Shown here: positions 12,601 through 24,200 of the stretch, piece after piece | How positions within the stretch are numbered: the first letter of the stretch is position 1 | How the letters are laid out: every line of letters begins with the position of its first letter | Origin: Tachypleus tridentatus | Lineage: Eukaryota > Arthropoda > Merostomata > Xiphosura > Limulidae | NCBI RefSeq assembly: GCF_004210375.1 | Contig: NC_134833.1 | Coordinates: 147,242,127-147,306,126 of the forward strand | Direction: 5' to 3' | DNA: 64,000 nucleotides | Program-made: the position numbers and the translations under genes | The notes under the pieces: model-generated | The model's input: the letters and a program-made list of their open reading frames with translations, nothing else | Told to the model about the DNA's origin: nothing | Databases searched by the model: none

Positions 12601-13088
12601 CACATGTAACAACATTTTTACTTTTATTGTTCCTAGACAGAAAGTGTTATTTCCCAATTGCTTATGCTTAAGGTAAATGGAAAAGACCTGTTTTTAACTT
12701 CAAACTTTGCTTTTGTGACCTGGAAGCATATAATGAAAACATGATGGGAGACTATAATTATGGGCTGATACGTGAAGGTGATTTACATTACAGTCGTGAA
12801 TCTCGAAAAACTACTCACTTCTAAACAGTTTTGCTCATTTCTGTATAACGTTAGTATACATACATGTAAATCTTGAATAATATGTTGTGTTATTCAGGCC
12901 TTATGTAAATGAAAATGTGCAAATTTGCCCGTTTTTACAAAGAAAATAGGTTAATTTCTAAATTTCATTATCCAGGTCACAGAAGCAAAGTTTGAAAGGA
13001 ATAATGGCTATTTTCTGTACTTTTACAACATAAGCAACTAAGAAATAACGCATACTATCCAGAAACAAAATCTGTGTTACATAGTGTA
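12601..13088. mobile_element. MITE with long terminal inverted repeats, copy 1
   Basis: Outer arms start ATGTAACAACATTTTTAC with GACAGAAAGTGTTATTTCCC; the opposite end reads in reverse complement TGTAACACAGATTTTGTTTC and GCGTTATTTC. Inner arms pair TCAAACTTTGCTTTTGTGAC at the left with GTCACAGAAGCAAAGTTTGA at the right. There is no transposase ORF. A second copy of about 450 bp is at 20389-20842. Confidence 0.8.
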
Positions 13089-13840
13089 ATGATAATATTT
13101 GTGAATCTAGTCATATAATCAAGTGTAATGAAAGTAATTTTAAAGTATTAAATAAGGATATAGGACCAGAGGAAAATATTGTTAATAAATAGCATGAAAT
13201 TCTTTAAACTAATTGTAAGTAAATTTTATCATACAATTTCTGAAATTGTATACAGGTCTTAACTTGTACAAAGTTAACTCGATGACGAGGCAGTAAAACT
13301 TCAAAACATAGTGTATAAGACTGGTTCCAGTCTCACAGTATTTTGTCTTTGTACAGTAAAATGTTCTTGTATTTTGAGATGGGGACTGTCTCATTTCACA
13401 TATTTATTGCATACTGTTAAACACAGTCTTCATTTGCTTCATACATCTCAATAAAACAGTATGGTAAATTGAGTAAAAATTGTGTTCAAACATGTGTACT
13501 TTAACAGTTTGTGCTGAATATCTTAAAAGTTATGTGAAAAATAAATTCAAATACAATTTGTTCAAAATTTGCATTTGCATATGTTTTGAAAAATTATGTA
13601 ATGAGCTAAATAAATACAATGCAAATATCAAAGAAACGAAAAGGAAAAAGCTAGAAATATTTTATTTGGTAATTCATCATGTAAGCCAACTAGTTTTCTA
13701 TTTTCTAGAGGAACTCATGTTCCAACTTAGCTGAAGTATCAGATTATGTTTTAAAATGCCATACATTCATAAATTGATTTGAAATATTTCTTTCAGTTAA
13801 AATGGAAACCATGTTCTTTGATGGATAGTTTAGGCAAATA
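13089..13840. other. intergenic, no gene seen
   Basis: Very AT-rich; a Lys/Asn-rich 84-codon ORF near 13480 looks like chance. Confidence 0.4.
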
Positions 13841-14000
13841 TTCATGATGAAACTTTGTAAAATGGACAGCAACTGAATGTTGTGGAGACACAAGTGTAGA
13901 AGATGAAAGAGAAAAGGCAGAAGAATTTCGGAACATCATCCTTCACACTTGTGTCTCCACATCATGCAGTTGCTGTTCATTCTACAAAGTTTCATCATGA
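13841..14000. repeat. long perfect-like palindrome (about 65-bp arms)
   Basis: TTCATGATGAAACTTTGTA, GGACAGCAACTGAATG and TGTGGAGACACAAGTGTAGA at the left are mirrored by TTCACACTTGTGTCTCCACA, CATGCAGTTGCTGTTC and TACAAAGTTTCATCATGA at the right, with a loop of about 30 bases. A transcript would form a long hairpin. It lies just downstream of the five-exon gene's stop codon and may fall in its 3' UTR. Confidence 0.8.
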
Positions 14001-14099
14001 TATCATGTTTTACCAGCGTTATAGACTTCTTAACTGACTCATGCTGTCTCTAAAGTATTTAGTACATAAGAACTTATCATCTTGCATATTTCAGTCTGT

Positions 14100-14106
14100 A
14101 TTTTAA
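14100..14106 (-). terminator. possible poly(A) signal (ATTAAA) of the minus-strand gene
   Basis: ATTAAA on the minus strand about 180 bases after the stop at 14283. It is the nearest candidate; no AATAAA occurs closer. Confidence 0.25.
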
Positions 14107-14282
14107 TATTTTCTTAATGGAATTATATTAATGAAAAACTGATTTTTTCCCACATTTTCTTGTGTTTTATCAGCATTATTTTTTTACGTACTTCTGATGT
14201 TCTTTACTAAATATTTCAATTGAAACGTTTTCACAAATATTTTTGAATTATTGCAAAAAAATGTCTACATATTCTCCTATTT

Positions 14283-17200
14283 TTACACAGTTGGTTCTGG
14301 TTTCCTTTCTTCAGTGTTACCATCAGATGGTTCACTCTCTGTAGGACAACTGAGATCCAAAAACCTATGGAAAAACAAACTATTTTACAGAGCCTTAAGA
14401 TGTTTGTTTTGCTAACCAAATGTTCTTCATATAATATCCTGACCTCAATAAGGTTTAAAGCACCCTTCTCCAAACATCTCATTTAATTAAAGTAACTGGT
14501 GGTTCACAGAATTATAGAACTTATAGAAATATTCATTAATGAGTCATTCCACAAAACATAAACAATAAGCTATGAAAATATCACATTGTGTTAACAAGAC
14601 GATTAAATTGTTTTACTACTCGTGTTAATGGAGCATTTTGTGGCAAATTCATATAAAATGTGAAACATTCGTAACATTCTGTCACAACTGATTACACAAA
14701 TGTGGCATATGGCACTGAACTCTTTCTCAGAACTGATTACACAAATGTGGCATATGTCACTGAACTCTTTCTCAGAACTGATTAATAAAGCACTAACATA
14801 ACACTACATTCATTCAAATCTGACTAAAGTATATAACTCAAGACCTAAAACAATAATTGTGTTTTAAACATTTACTGCATATTTGATTAGACTTTCAGAT
14901 TAACTTTTATTTAATATTGGAACAGAATTTAAAATATCTTTATAAAAGTTAGCCATTAATAAAAGATTCACATTTTATAAAATCAAAAAATAATAATAAT
15001 TGGTGTAGCTTTCTTAAGATCAGAAGAAGGTTTAACTTATTAAAATGACTTCTTCCAGCCTAAACAAAACTTTATGTTAAATAACCCCGATTACGATAAT
15101 TGTGTTAAGTGTACAAAAACATACAACTTGTGCCACAAGAAAACCAAATACATTCCAACACTAATGAAGTGTTGTAATTAGTTTTTTTTTAATGCTGTAT
15201 TCTACAGGTTAACACATTCTCACATTGGTTGTAGTATGTCTTCTAATGGGACAACAGGCCATGCTACCATGGGTTTGGTTGAGAACAGTGAAGTACCTTC
15301 TTCTGGTTCTAATCCACATATTTTATCACTGTAGATGAAGTTAAGCATTGTATCTTCCACCTTGACACCAACTGTAGGGCTCTTTTCTTCACCTGTACTA
15401 TCTGAAAAGTATGTAATTAATCAGATAATAATTAGAGAAACATCATGTTTACACCTTATCTTACAAGTCATGTGAAACAAATAACTTATCAAATGTTTCA
15501 TTTAACCCACAACAATACTGATTAACAAAAAGATACATTTACTTTAGAAAATAAATTATTTTTTGAAACAGACATACACACAAACACATTTCTTTTTTAT
15601 AAAATTCAAACTGGTTTGCAAAAATGTCAGTGGATCTTAAACAAGTTCATTAATATTCTGTTAATTCTCTTCAGTAACAAGATATCTAAGACAACTTAAT
15701 ATCTATTTAATGTTACCTTCAAATTAGAGTAGGCTATGTACTTTTAATGAAACTAAACATCAAGCCAGCAATCAGTGTAGCTAATTAAACATACTCTTCT
15801 CATATTCAACTGTTTCATCAGCTGCTTACTTGCCCTATTAACAACATTTTCGGCCATAATCCCAATAATATGTTACAAGGTTCAACCAGCTAAGTAAATT
15901 TATATTAGTCCCAGAACAATACAAATCAATCTTTGTAACAAAACTATTATGATAAATAATAAATTGAAATAAAACTAATGACACTTGTTATATCTACTTT
16001 TCTATATACAATAATGGGAATGAAAGTAACAATTATAATTTATATATTTGTAACTTACACAAACCTCGAGTGTCACCATGAATTTCAATGAAAGTAACAA
16101 TTATAATTTATATATTTGTAACTTACACAAACCTCGAGTGTCGCCATGACTTTCAATGAAAGTAACAATTATAATTTATATATTTGTAACTTACACAAAC
16201 CTCGAGTGTCACCATGACTTTCAATGAAAGTAACAATTATAATTTATATATTTGTAACTTACACAAATCTCGAGTGTCACCATGACTTTCAATGAAAGTA
16301 ACAATTATAATTTATATATTTGTAACTTACACAAACCTCGAGTGTCACCATGACTTTCAATGAAAGTAACAATTATAATTTATATATTTGTAACTTACAC
16401 AAACCTCGAAAGTGTCGCCATGACTTTCAATGAAAGTAACAATTATAATTTATATATTTGTAACTTACACAAACCTCTAGTGTCACCATGACTTTCAATG
16501 AAAGTAACAATTATAATTTATATATTTGTAACTTACACAAATCTCGAGTGTCACCATGACTTTCAATGAAAGTAACAATTATAATTTATATATTTGTAAC
16601 TTACACAAACCTTGAGTGTCACCATGACTTTCAATGAAAGTAACAATTATAATTTATATATTTGTAACTTACACAAACCTTGAGTGTCACCATGACTTTC
16701 AATGAAAGTAACAATTATAATTTATATATTTGTAACTTACAAAAACCTCGAGTGTCGCCATGACTTTCAATGAAAGTAACAATTATAATTTATATACTTG
16801 TAACTTACACAAACCTTGAGTGTCGCCATGACTTTCAATGAAAGTAACAATTATAATTTATATATTTGTAACTTACACAAACCTTGAGTGTCGCCATGAC
16901 TTTCAATGAAAGTAACAATTATAATTTATATATTTGTAACTTACACAAACCTTGAGTGTCACCATGACTTTCAATGAAAGTAACAATTATAATTTATATA
17001 TTTGTAACTTACACAAACCTTGAGTGTCACCATGACTTTCAATGAAAGTAACAATTATAATTTATATATTTGTAACTTACACAAACCTTGAGTGTCACCA
17101 TGACTTTCAATGAAAGTAACAATTATAATTTATATATTTGTAACTTACACAAACCTTGAGTGTCGCCATGACTTTCAATGAAAGTAACAATTATAATTTA

Positions 17201-20200
17201 TATATTTGTAACTTACACAAACCTTGAGTGTCACCATGACTTTCAATGAAAGTAACAATTATAATTTATATATTTGTAACTTACACAAACCTTGAGTGTC
17301 ACCATGACTTTCAATGAAAGTAACAATTATAATTTATATATTTGTAACTTACACAAACCTTGAGTGTCACCATGACTTTCAATGAAAGTAACAATTATAA
17401 TTTATATATTTGTAACTTACACAAACCTTGAGTGTCGCCATGACTTTCAATGCCTAGTACTTCTTCTACACTATGGGACTGGAGACTTTTGGTAAATTCA
17501 TCCCACTCAGAAAAACCTGGAGTCTAATTTAAAGACAGAACAAAACTGAAACTTGTAACAGGATTCTACAATTAAGACATTTCACAGAAAGTTTAAAAAA
17601 TTATGTTTATTAGAAGAAAAAAAAAGTTAAAAGGACATTTTGATGTAATATATGAAATACTAAACAATGGTTAATAAAACAGATTAGTCACCACCTATTT
17701 CATTCAAAAACAATTATATTTTAATATCATAATGAATTTGGTTTTAAAAACCTCTGAATAATAACTAAAGTTAAAAACACACACATTAGTTTTACACTCA
17801 TTCCAGTCTTTTAAACTCCACTTAATTGTCTTTGGCAGTTTGTTAACGACACTCTTCGCTTACGTCGATGCACTCTCTGTCAGTTACTGCATATAAGCAT
17901 CTCATTCAGATAATGTTATCACTTTTTCAAGATTAATACCATCCCAGTCTCTAACACCAGCTCTTAGTGGGGAGGATTTGGTTTTGTTTTGAACTTTGTT
18001 GCCAAAGCTACATGAGGGCTATCTGCACTAGCCATTCCTAATTTAGTAGTGTAAGACTAGAGGGAAGGCAGCTAGTCATCACCATCCACTGACAACTCTT
18101 GGGCTATTCATTTACCAATGAATAGTGTGATTGACTGCACATTATAATGCCCCCACAGCCGAAAAGGTGAGCACGTTTGGGATAACGGGGATTTGAACCC
18201 ATTATCTTCAGTCCATGAGTCGAGTGCCGTAACCACATGATCATGCCGGGCCCAGGGGGTAAGGAAGGGTGGGAGATTGTGAAAGGAAGTTCTTATTTAA
18301 GCATCAAGAGTCTCACAAACAGTGAAACTTTTCAGTGTTACTGGAGTGGAGAACTGGGAACCAACAAAAGAACCAAAATGTTCTTTCTCTTTCCTTCCTC
18401 CAAATTAGCACAAAAATGAGTGAAGTTTTTGCAATGGCTTTAGTACAACAGAAAAGTAGTTTAAGAGCATGTAGAAACGGGCTATCATTATTCACAGTAC
18501 GTATGGATGGGCCTACATAAAAAATAGTCACCTCATTCATGCTATTACTCTGTGATGCTAAAGTTGATTTATAGCCTTATTTGAGAACCTAACTACATTA
18601 TCAAGCATTTCACAGTTTCAAAAAAACAGTAATGTTATTCTGTTCTTCTACCACATGTATCCTTACAGGGAAATAATTAAAAGAAAAACTATTACTTGGC
18701 AGTGTGTTTAGTTTATGAATGTGTTATTTCCATGTTTCATAAAAAACAGTTTCATTTCTAGACACTGGATAACAACACAAACCGTTCTTACATAACAACC
18801 ATTTGTAACTTTTCATTGCACAAACATGATATCTGCCAAAACAATTTCTGTAAAAATAGAGAAAGAAAAAAAGAATAATCCAAATTAATATTAAAGGTAT
18901 CGAAGAGTCCAAATATTTACACAACATACAAATCTGTATACATATTATTGAAATTTGAGTTTTAAAATATAAGTTTCTTAATAATCAAACATTATATAGC
19001 AATCTATATGACAGCTGTGTGGATATGCATGGCATTATACTTCATGGTTTGGGATGCGTCTGACATGTTCCCTATTATTTGGCATGACCCTAATATGTGG
19101 TGGAGTCAATTATATGTGCATGGAGTAAAGTTATTAGGCATGGATTCTGTAACTATCCCCTTAATATCAATCCAGCTCTCCAAGGTATTTGTACCATGCT
19201 GGAGAAATCATTCCAGCTTCACTGGCTTCTAATGTAATTCAAAATTAGAGGAATGATTATCATATTAACAATATATATTACAATTGAATTATAGAAATAA
19301 AACAAATGCTCACTTATCTTCCTATTTAAAATAAATTGTTAAAAAAAAAAGAAGAGAAATGAGTTATAAAATATGTTTTGCAATAATTAAGTATGATGTA
19401 AGGATACCAATGTCAAACAAGTACAAAACAAGGTTAGGATAAACACATAAAAGTAAGTACAGAGTCAATCTTACAAGATCATGGTTATTAGCTACTGTAA
19501 GATTGTATAGAATTGTCCAGTTTAAATGCTTTTATTCAAACCTGAATTCAAGCAACTGACAGGAATTCAACATTCAACTGTAAATATATATTATTCTTGG
19601 AATGATTTGGCTGGTAACATAGGAAATGTTTTATATGGTTCTGTGTTTCCATGTTTCTATATTTTATCACTGCTATTACTAACTCAGATATTTTTTTTAA
19701 ATATTTTTTATTACTTGTTAATTTTACATCAGTGGTGGAAATGTTTTTGAAACTCTGATAAAAACATGGTTTGCAAAGTTTTCTATGAAATGTAAAATTT
19801 TACTGGATTCAATGGAAGAAAGTCTTGCCTTACTAGTCTGTTGACATTATTATTATTTGCAAGGTATGGATTTGGTGTATCCAGAATTTCAGAAAGCATT
19901 TAACAGTTTGTACATGAAAAGCTTGTTAAAAATAAAACAATAAACTCTTTTGGTGTGGGAGGCAAACTGACTCATTGGATGGAAAAAAAGCAGAGGATTG
20001 TTGTAAATGGAGTTCAATCAAACTGGATTAACGTAGCAAGTGGAATACTTCTGTATGCAGTGTGAAACAATTTTGCTCATCATCAGTGGCACAGATGAAG
20101 AAATGGTCAATGAATTACTTAAATTTGCTTATGATATTAGGGCTTTGGGTGGTCAGGTCAAGTCAGAATAATAATAGTAAGGGGTGGTTATTGCTGGGAA

Positions 20201-22033
20201 TTGCAAGGGACTCCCTTGATGGGCCAAAAAATGATACAAAGTTACAATATCATCAAATTACATTATTTCAAAAACATACAATATATTTTATCAAGAAGGT
20301 TTCAACAGATATAAATGTGTTTCTATGAAACTACTTTTTAATATAAAATTAAGAAAATATGAAAAGCTGAAAGTAATACCTTTATAACACTATGTAACAA
20401 AATTTTTACTTTTTCTTGTTCCTGGACAGAAAGTGTTATTTCCCAATTGCTTATGCTTAAAGTAAATGGAAAAGACCTATTTTTCTCTTCAAACTTTGCT
20501 TTTGTGGCCTGAGAGCATGTAACGAAAACACGATGTGAGACTATATTTTGGGGCTGATACAGGAAAGTGATTTACATTACAGTCACAAATCTCGAAAAAC
20601 TACTCACTTCTAAACAGTTTTGCTCATTTCTGTATAACTTTAGTATAAATACATGTAAATCTTGATTCATATGTTGTTTTATTCAGACCTTATGTAAATG
20701 AAAATGTGCAAATTTGCCTGTTGTTATACAGAAAATAGGTTAATTTCTAAATTTCATTATCCAGGTCACAAAAGCAAAGTTTGAAATAAGCAATTAAGAA
20801 ATAACACAAACTATCCAGGAACAAAATTTGTGTTACATAGTATATTTGAACCAAAGGCACTTGCAATAAAAGAGTTGCTAAGATACTGAAAATTCCTTAA
20901 GCCAATAAATAAGACATGTTTACAGAGGTTTTGTTAAGGGTTTGAGAAATTAGAAGCCAATCAAAGGTAATTATCCACACATATAAACAACAGAATCTTG
21001 ACTTTCTGTCTTAAAACTGTAAGCCAGTTCTTTTTAACCAGTGTTCCAGTTTGTCACTCAAAACCTTTGAAAGAATTCACTAATAGGTAAGAAATACAAA
21101 TTTTAAATATTTAAGAAAATATTTTACATACAACCATTTTGTTCATCTGTTTTCTAATAGAATCCACAGAATGTTTAGAAAAACAGAACTCCAGTAAAAT
21201 ACATATATACTAAAAGCTGAGTCTTTTCCCAATTTGTATATAACATATAAGCATTCTCAAAATCCTTGTTTGTTCAGTACAAAGAACAAAAGTTACCTAC
21301 ACTGTGTGAACCAATGGGAATTAACCCTCGAATGATCTTACAAATACTAGACTTGAAGCTGAACATTAGCAGGGGATGTTTTCAGGCTTTTGGGAATTTG
21401 TTTGAGTGAGACTTATACAAAAGTTAAATTTTAGCATGCAGTACAATTCTGTGACCACTGAAGACAGTTAGTTGTATTCTCTATCAGTATAGAAAACGAG
21501 TGAAATTTGGTACACTCCCAACATACTTACCTGGAATCAGCCAGTTATTCAACCACAATGTATTATAGAAAGATGCTAATTTGACCAAAACGTGAGATTT
21601 GTTATTAATGTGTATATCAATAGGCTCAAGCTAAAAGTGAAATGCAAGTCTCTAACATGATTCTCGGTAGCTCTGAATTCTAAAGATAAGCGATGCATTA
21701 TAAACTAATTAGGTTTTGACTTAACATTATTTTAAACCTATAAGCACAATGAGGCTACATGTCAAAAGCTATACTTATTTCTATTGTAATCAGTAATAGT
21801 CACTACTGGTACAAAGAACCTGTTGAATTATTTCTTATACATATTTCTCATTATCTTCTTTTTCAGTTTTCGCGTTTAATGATTTCACATATTATTTGAT
21901 ATAACTAAGTTTCTTATACGTCAGTATTTTTTTAAATACTGAAACAGTACTTTATTAGAATTTATATTTGAACCAAGGCATGTGAACCTGCTAGACACCA
22001 GTTACTCACACTTACAGCCGATAAATCACTCAT
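14283..22033 (-). CDS. five-exon gene, unrecognised 157-residue protein
   Basis: A complete spliced reading frame on the minus strand. Exon 1 is 22033-22016 (ATG, MSDLSA, donor GTAAGT). Exon 2 is 21630-21531 (acceptor cacttttag, donor GTAAGT; LEPIDIHINNKSHVLVKLA then SFYNTLWLNNWLIP). Exon 3 is 17516-17421 (FSEWDEFTKSLQSHSVEEVL, donor GTAAGT, or six bases earlier CAAG|GTTTGT, both in phase). Exon 4 is 15401-15224 (acceptor cttttcag; GVKVEDTMLNFIYSDKICGL, then KPMVAWPVVPLEDILQP, donor GTGAGA). Exon 5 is 14364-14283 (acceptor ttccatag; MFLDLSCPTESEPSDG, ending KPEPTV and TAA). Exon lengths 18, 100, 96, 178 and 82 sum to 474, or 158 codons with stop, and every junction is in phase. There is no signal peptide or clear membrane segment; the C-terminal 25 residues are acidic and disordered. 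I do not recognise the family. The gene is convergent with TMED10. Confidence 0.8.
14691..14784 (+). repeat. 47-bp tandem duplication (2 copies)
   Basis: AACTGATTACACAAATGTGG through CACTGAACTCTTTCTCAG occurs twice in direct succession with one base change. It lies in intron 4 of the minus-strand gene. Confidence 0.85.
16019..17452 (-). repeat. 68-bp satellite built from an exon end plus its splice donor (about 21 copies)
   Basis: Read on the minus strand, each unit is ATTGAAAGTCATGGYGACAC, TCAAGGTTTGT, then the donor GTAAGTTACAAATATATAAA, then TTATAATTGTTACTTTC. The first 31 bases are the last 31 bases of coding exon 3 and the rest is the start of intron 3. The unit nearest exon 3 is the genuine one and about 20 copies follow inside the intron, nearly all keeping GTAAGT. 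Copies differ by a few substitutions (CTCGAGG or CTCAAGG, GGT or GGC) and one two-base insertion near 16406. The array length, 1434 bp, equals 21 units. Confidence 0.95.
17985..18252 (-). mobile_element. tRNA-derived SINE, group A (minus), in intron
   Basis: Full-length copy in reverse orientation: tail AAAGCTACATGAGGGCTATC, body AGGGAAGGCAGCTAGTCATC, B-box complement GGGGATTTGAACCC, head complement ending CATGCCGGGCC. It lies in intron 2 of the minus-strand gene. Confidence 0.9.
19775..20300 (+). pseudogene. CR1/Rex-like LINE reverse-transcriptase fragment
   Basis: In shifting plus-strand frames one reads DLVYPEFQKAFN (palm motif), then LIGW..K..RGL and VNGVQSNWINVASG (the motif before the missing PQGSVLGP), then MVNELLKFAYDIRALG, which corresponds to the FADD catalytic box (here altered to FAYD). 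Frameshifts and stops make it non-functional. It is the same family as the copy at 5820-6490. It lies in intron 2 of the minus-strand gene. Confidence 0.7.
20389..20842. mobile_element. MITE with long terminal inverted repeats, copy 2
   Basis: About 85-90 percent identical by eye to 12601-13088. It starts CTATGTAACAAAATTTTTAC and ends AAATTTGTGTTACATAG, so the outermost CTATGTAACA is an exact inverted repeat. It lacks a short inner block present in copy 1 (about 12998-13025). It is non-autonomous and lies in intron 2 of the minus-strand gene. Confidence 0.8.
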
Positions 22034-22398
22034 ATTTGTTTGTTTACACTGTTACTTTCAGCCTTATTTCATTTGCTTGCTCTTGTAACATTTTCCAAGA
22101 TAACATAAACAGTTCCAATGAAACAATTCACATAAAATGACACCGATAGGCACTACTTGTGGCTCCCCCTTACGCTTTGCAATTCATTACTAATAGTTGT
22201 GTAGTAAATCTAATTTAATATTATTAATTAACTGGCGAGCCTGTAGGCCTATAGTCCAATTTACAGAACAGATTTAATGCTTGAAATATTATCTGCAATC
22301 TCTAATTATCCGTGTCATATTTAATAATGTTATAAAATTAACAATAAAACGACTTCAAACATACTAACATGCTATTTATGAACGCTTCTTTCACCCAA

Positions 22399-22648
22399 AA
22401 GGCGTGCGACTGGTAATTCGAGGGTCGCGGGTTCGCGCCCGCGTCGCGCTAAACATGCTCGCCCTCCCAGCCGTGGGGTGTATAATGTGACGGTCAACCC
22501 CACTATTCGTTGGTAAAGAGTAGCCCAAGAGTTGGCGGTGAGTGGTGATGACTAGCTGCCTTCCCTCTAGTCTTACACTGCTAAATTAGGGACGGCTAGC
22601 ACAGATAGCCCTCGAGTAGCTTTGTGCGAAATTCCCAAACAAACAAAA
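22399..22648 (+). mobile_element. tRNA-derived SINE, group A (plus), 5'-truncated
   Basis: Begins at AAGGCGTGCGACTGGTAATT (the first ~20 head bases are missing), has an intact B-box-like GGGTTCGCGCCC, the full body and the tail GTAGCTTTGTGCGAAATTCC ending in CAAACAAACAAAA. It is close to consensus, so relatively young. Confidence 0.9.
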
Positions 22649-22718
22649 ATCTTTCACACAATTACCGATAACACAACTCCACTCACACACGTACCAATTC
22701 TATCAATAAATCAGAAAG

Positions 22719-22820
22719 TGTGTTTTCTTATAGCATATCTATCTGCTGAGTCCACCGAGGGAACGAGCCCTGATTTTAGTGTTGTAAATCCATCGACTTA
22801 CTCTTGTACCAGCGGGAGAC
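22719..22820 (-). mobile_element. tRNA-derived SINE, group B (minus)
   Basis: GTGTGTTTTCTTATAGCA tail followed by CTGCTGAGTCCACCGAGG and the head complement CTGATTTTAGTGTTGTAAAT to AGCGGGAGAC. Same group as 3842-3956, with small deletions. Confidence 0.75.
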
Positions 22821-24200
22821 AAATCAAAAGGAAGAGTTAGTTTGGTGTGTTATGGCGCAAAGCAACTAGAGTTTCTGCACCCAAACGAAATAGACTAGAG
22901 TTTATATTAATTATATAAAAATAAACAATTGCCGTCTTACCCTGATGAGTTGATCTGGCACCAGTACCACAGCTAAATGACGCACGAGACATTTGATGCA
23001 CGAGTAGAATAAGTTTCATATTGGTATGTTGTACCACATTAATAATTATTACTATTAATAATAATAAATATTTTTCAAGATGAAAGTTAGTTATCTGTTT
23101 TCTACCACTAAAGAACGAGAAAAAGAAATTTTTAATCGTGTACTCTAACAATAAGGTTGGGATACTCGATAAATTTAGGGACCTGGATATCCGAGGATTG
23201 CCATATTATTTTCCACTTTTTAAGTTTAATTATCATTGATGCCATAATGAAAAATAAATTTCTTTAATCAAATTGCCAACAGTAATTAGTAGGCCTACTT
23301 ATTTACGTGGTCTGATGTAAATCAATATCAAATCTGTAGTCCGCTTTCGTGAGATCCTGATAAAATTGTTGTCGCGAAATACCTGGGTTCACTTATGGGT
23401 TTTGTGAGAAACCTCGGGACCGAGACGAGTTGTTTGGTATTATTTAGAAGCCAGTGTGACTAGCAGATGAGGAAGAGTTATGTAACACACATAGATACAC
23501 TGAATTTTATTATACAAACAGGTAGAAAAAATTAATATTAAAAAATAAGGAAGTGGAAATGGGATCAGTAAAATATAAGTAAACAGGATAGGAAAGGGGG
23601 ATAATATTACAGCTCTTGTTGATGTGTCAGCTATTAGTGCTTTACTTAGAGTGTCTGTTTTGTTTAAAAACAACTTTGAACGTAAAAGATATTTTACTAC
23701 TGGATTATTAAACATGTAGCCTGGCTTTAATGTTTTTATTCTAAAAAGAAGATAAAAAACGAACAAGTGCATTTTTTAGCTGGATAACATTAACAAAGTA
23801 CAAAATTTTAAAATCTATCAACATATTAATTGCTTTATAAAATACTATTTAAAATAAATATTATTTTCCTCACCATCTCATACATTTTCTACAAAATGAG
23901 TAGTAATTTCTTTTGGTCAGTATGTAATTGTGTCTTGTTTTTGGTGTTTTCTCAAATTTCAGTTCGGTGCAAGAATAGCTTGTTTGATTTCATAACAATT
24001 TTCAAACAATCGAATTTTATTGTTGTATTTTTAATAGTTTTCAGTGCACACTGGAAGATTTTAAACATTTTGACAATGAAGCTAAGCAAGCTGTTCTAAG
24101 CATTTCATAACCAGTGTTTCAGCTAAGCGTTATGTTACGTTTAGGTAGTAGTCTTAACGCTTAAAGTAAACTATAAATAGGATTGCTATTACTGAAGTTG
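22821..24200. other. possible 5' region of the minus-strand gene, otherwise intergenic
   Basis: Upstream of the five-exon gene. A minus-strand donor CATCAGG|GTAAGA at about 22942 follows a short open stretch and could close a 5' UTR exon. A small CpG-richer patch occurs at 23300-23430. An AT-rich hydrophobic ORF at 23440-23772 has no supporting signals. None of this is firm. Confidence 0.25.

Noticed and set aside
14231-14482. 83-residue minus-strand ORF
   Set aside because: Out of frame with the exon 14364-14283 it overlaps; it runs through that exon's acceptor site into the intron.
16019-17452. CRISPR array
   Set aside because: Regular spacing, but whole 68-bp units are identical with no unique spacers, in a spliced eukaryotic gene.
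18237-18540. Three overlapping ORFs right after the SINE
   Set aside because: They start inside the SINE or overlap on both strands, with no splice signals; treated as chance within intron 2.
19008-19232. 74-residue plus ORF (MTAVWICMALYFMVWDAS...) as a gene, or a transposase on the opposite strand
   Set aside because: The Trp/Met-rich composition is odd and the segment may be transposon-derived, but I could not match motifs of any family on either strand.
22837-23151. Start exon MSRASFSCGTGARSTHQ with donor GTAAGA as first coding exon of the five-exon gene
   Set aside because: Its phase would put a stop at once in exon 2 (GCT TGA), whereas the exon at 22033-22016 fits in phase. At most it is an untranslated first exon.
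23440-23772. 110-residue hydrophobic minus ORF
   Set aside because: AT-rich composition alone explains it; no promoter, splice or homology cue.
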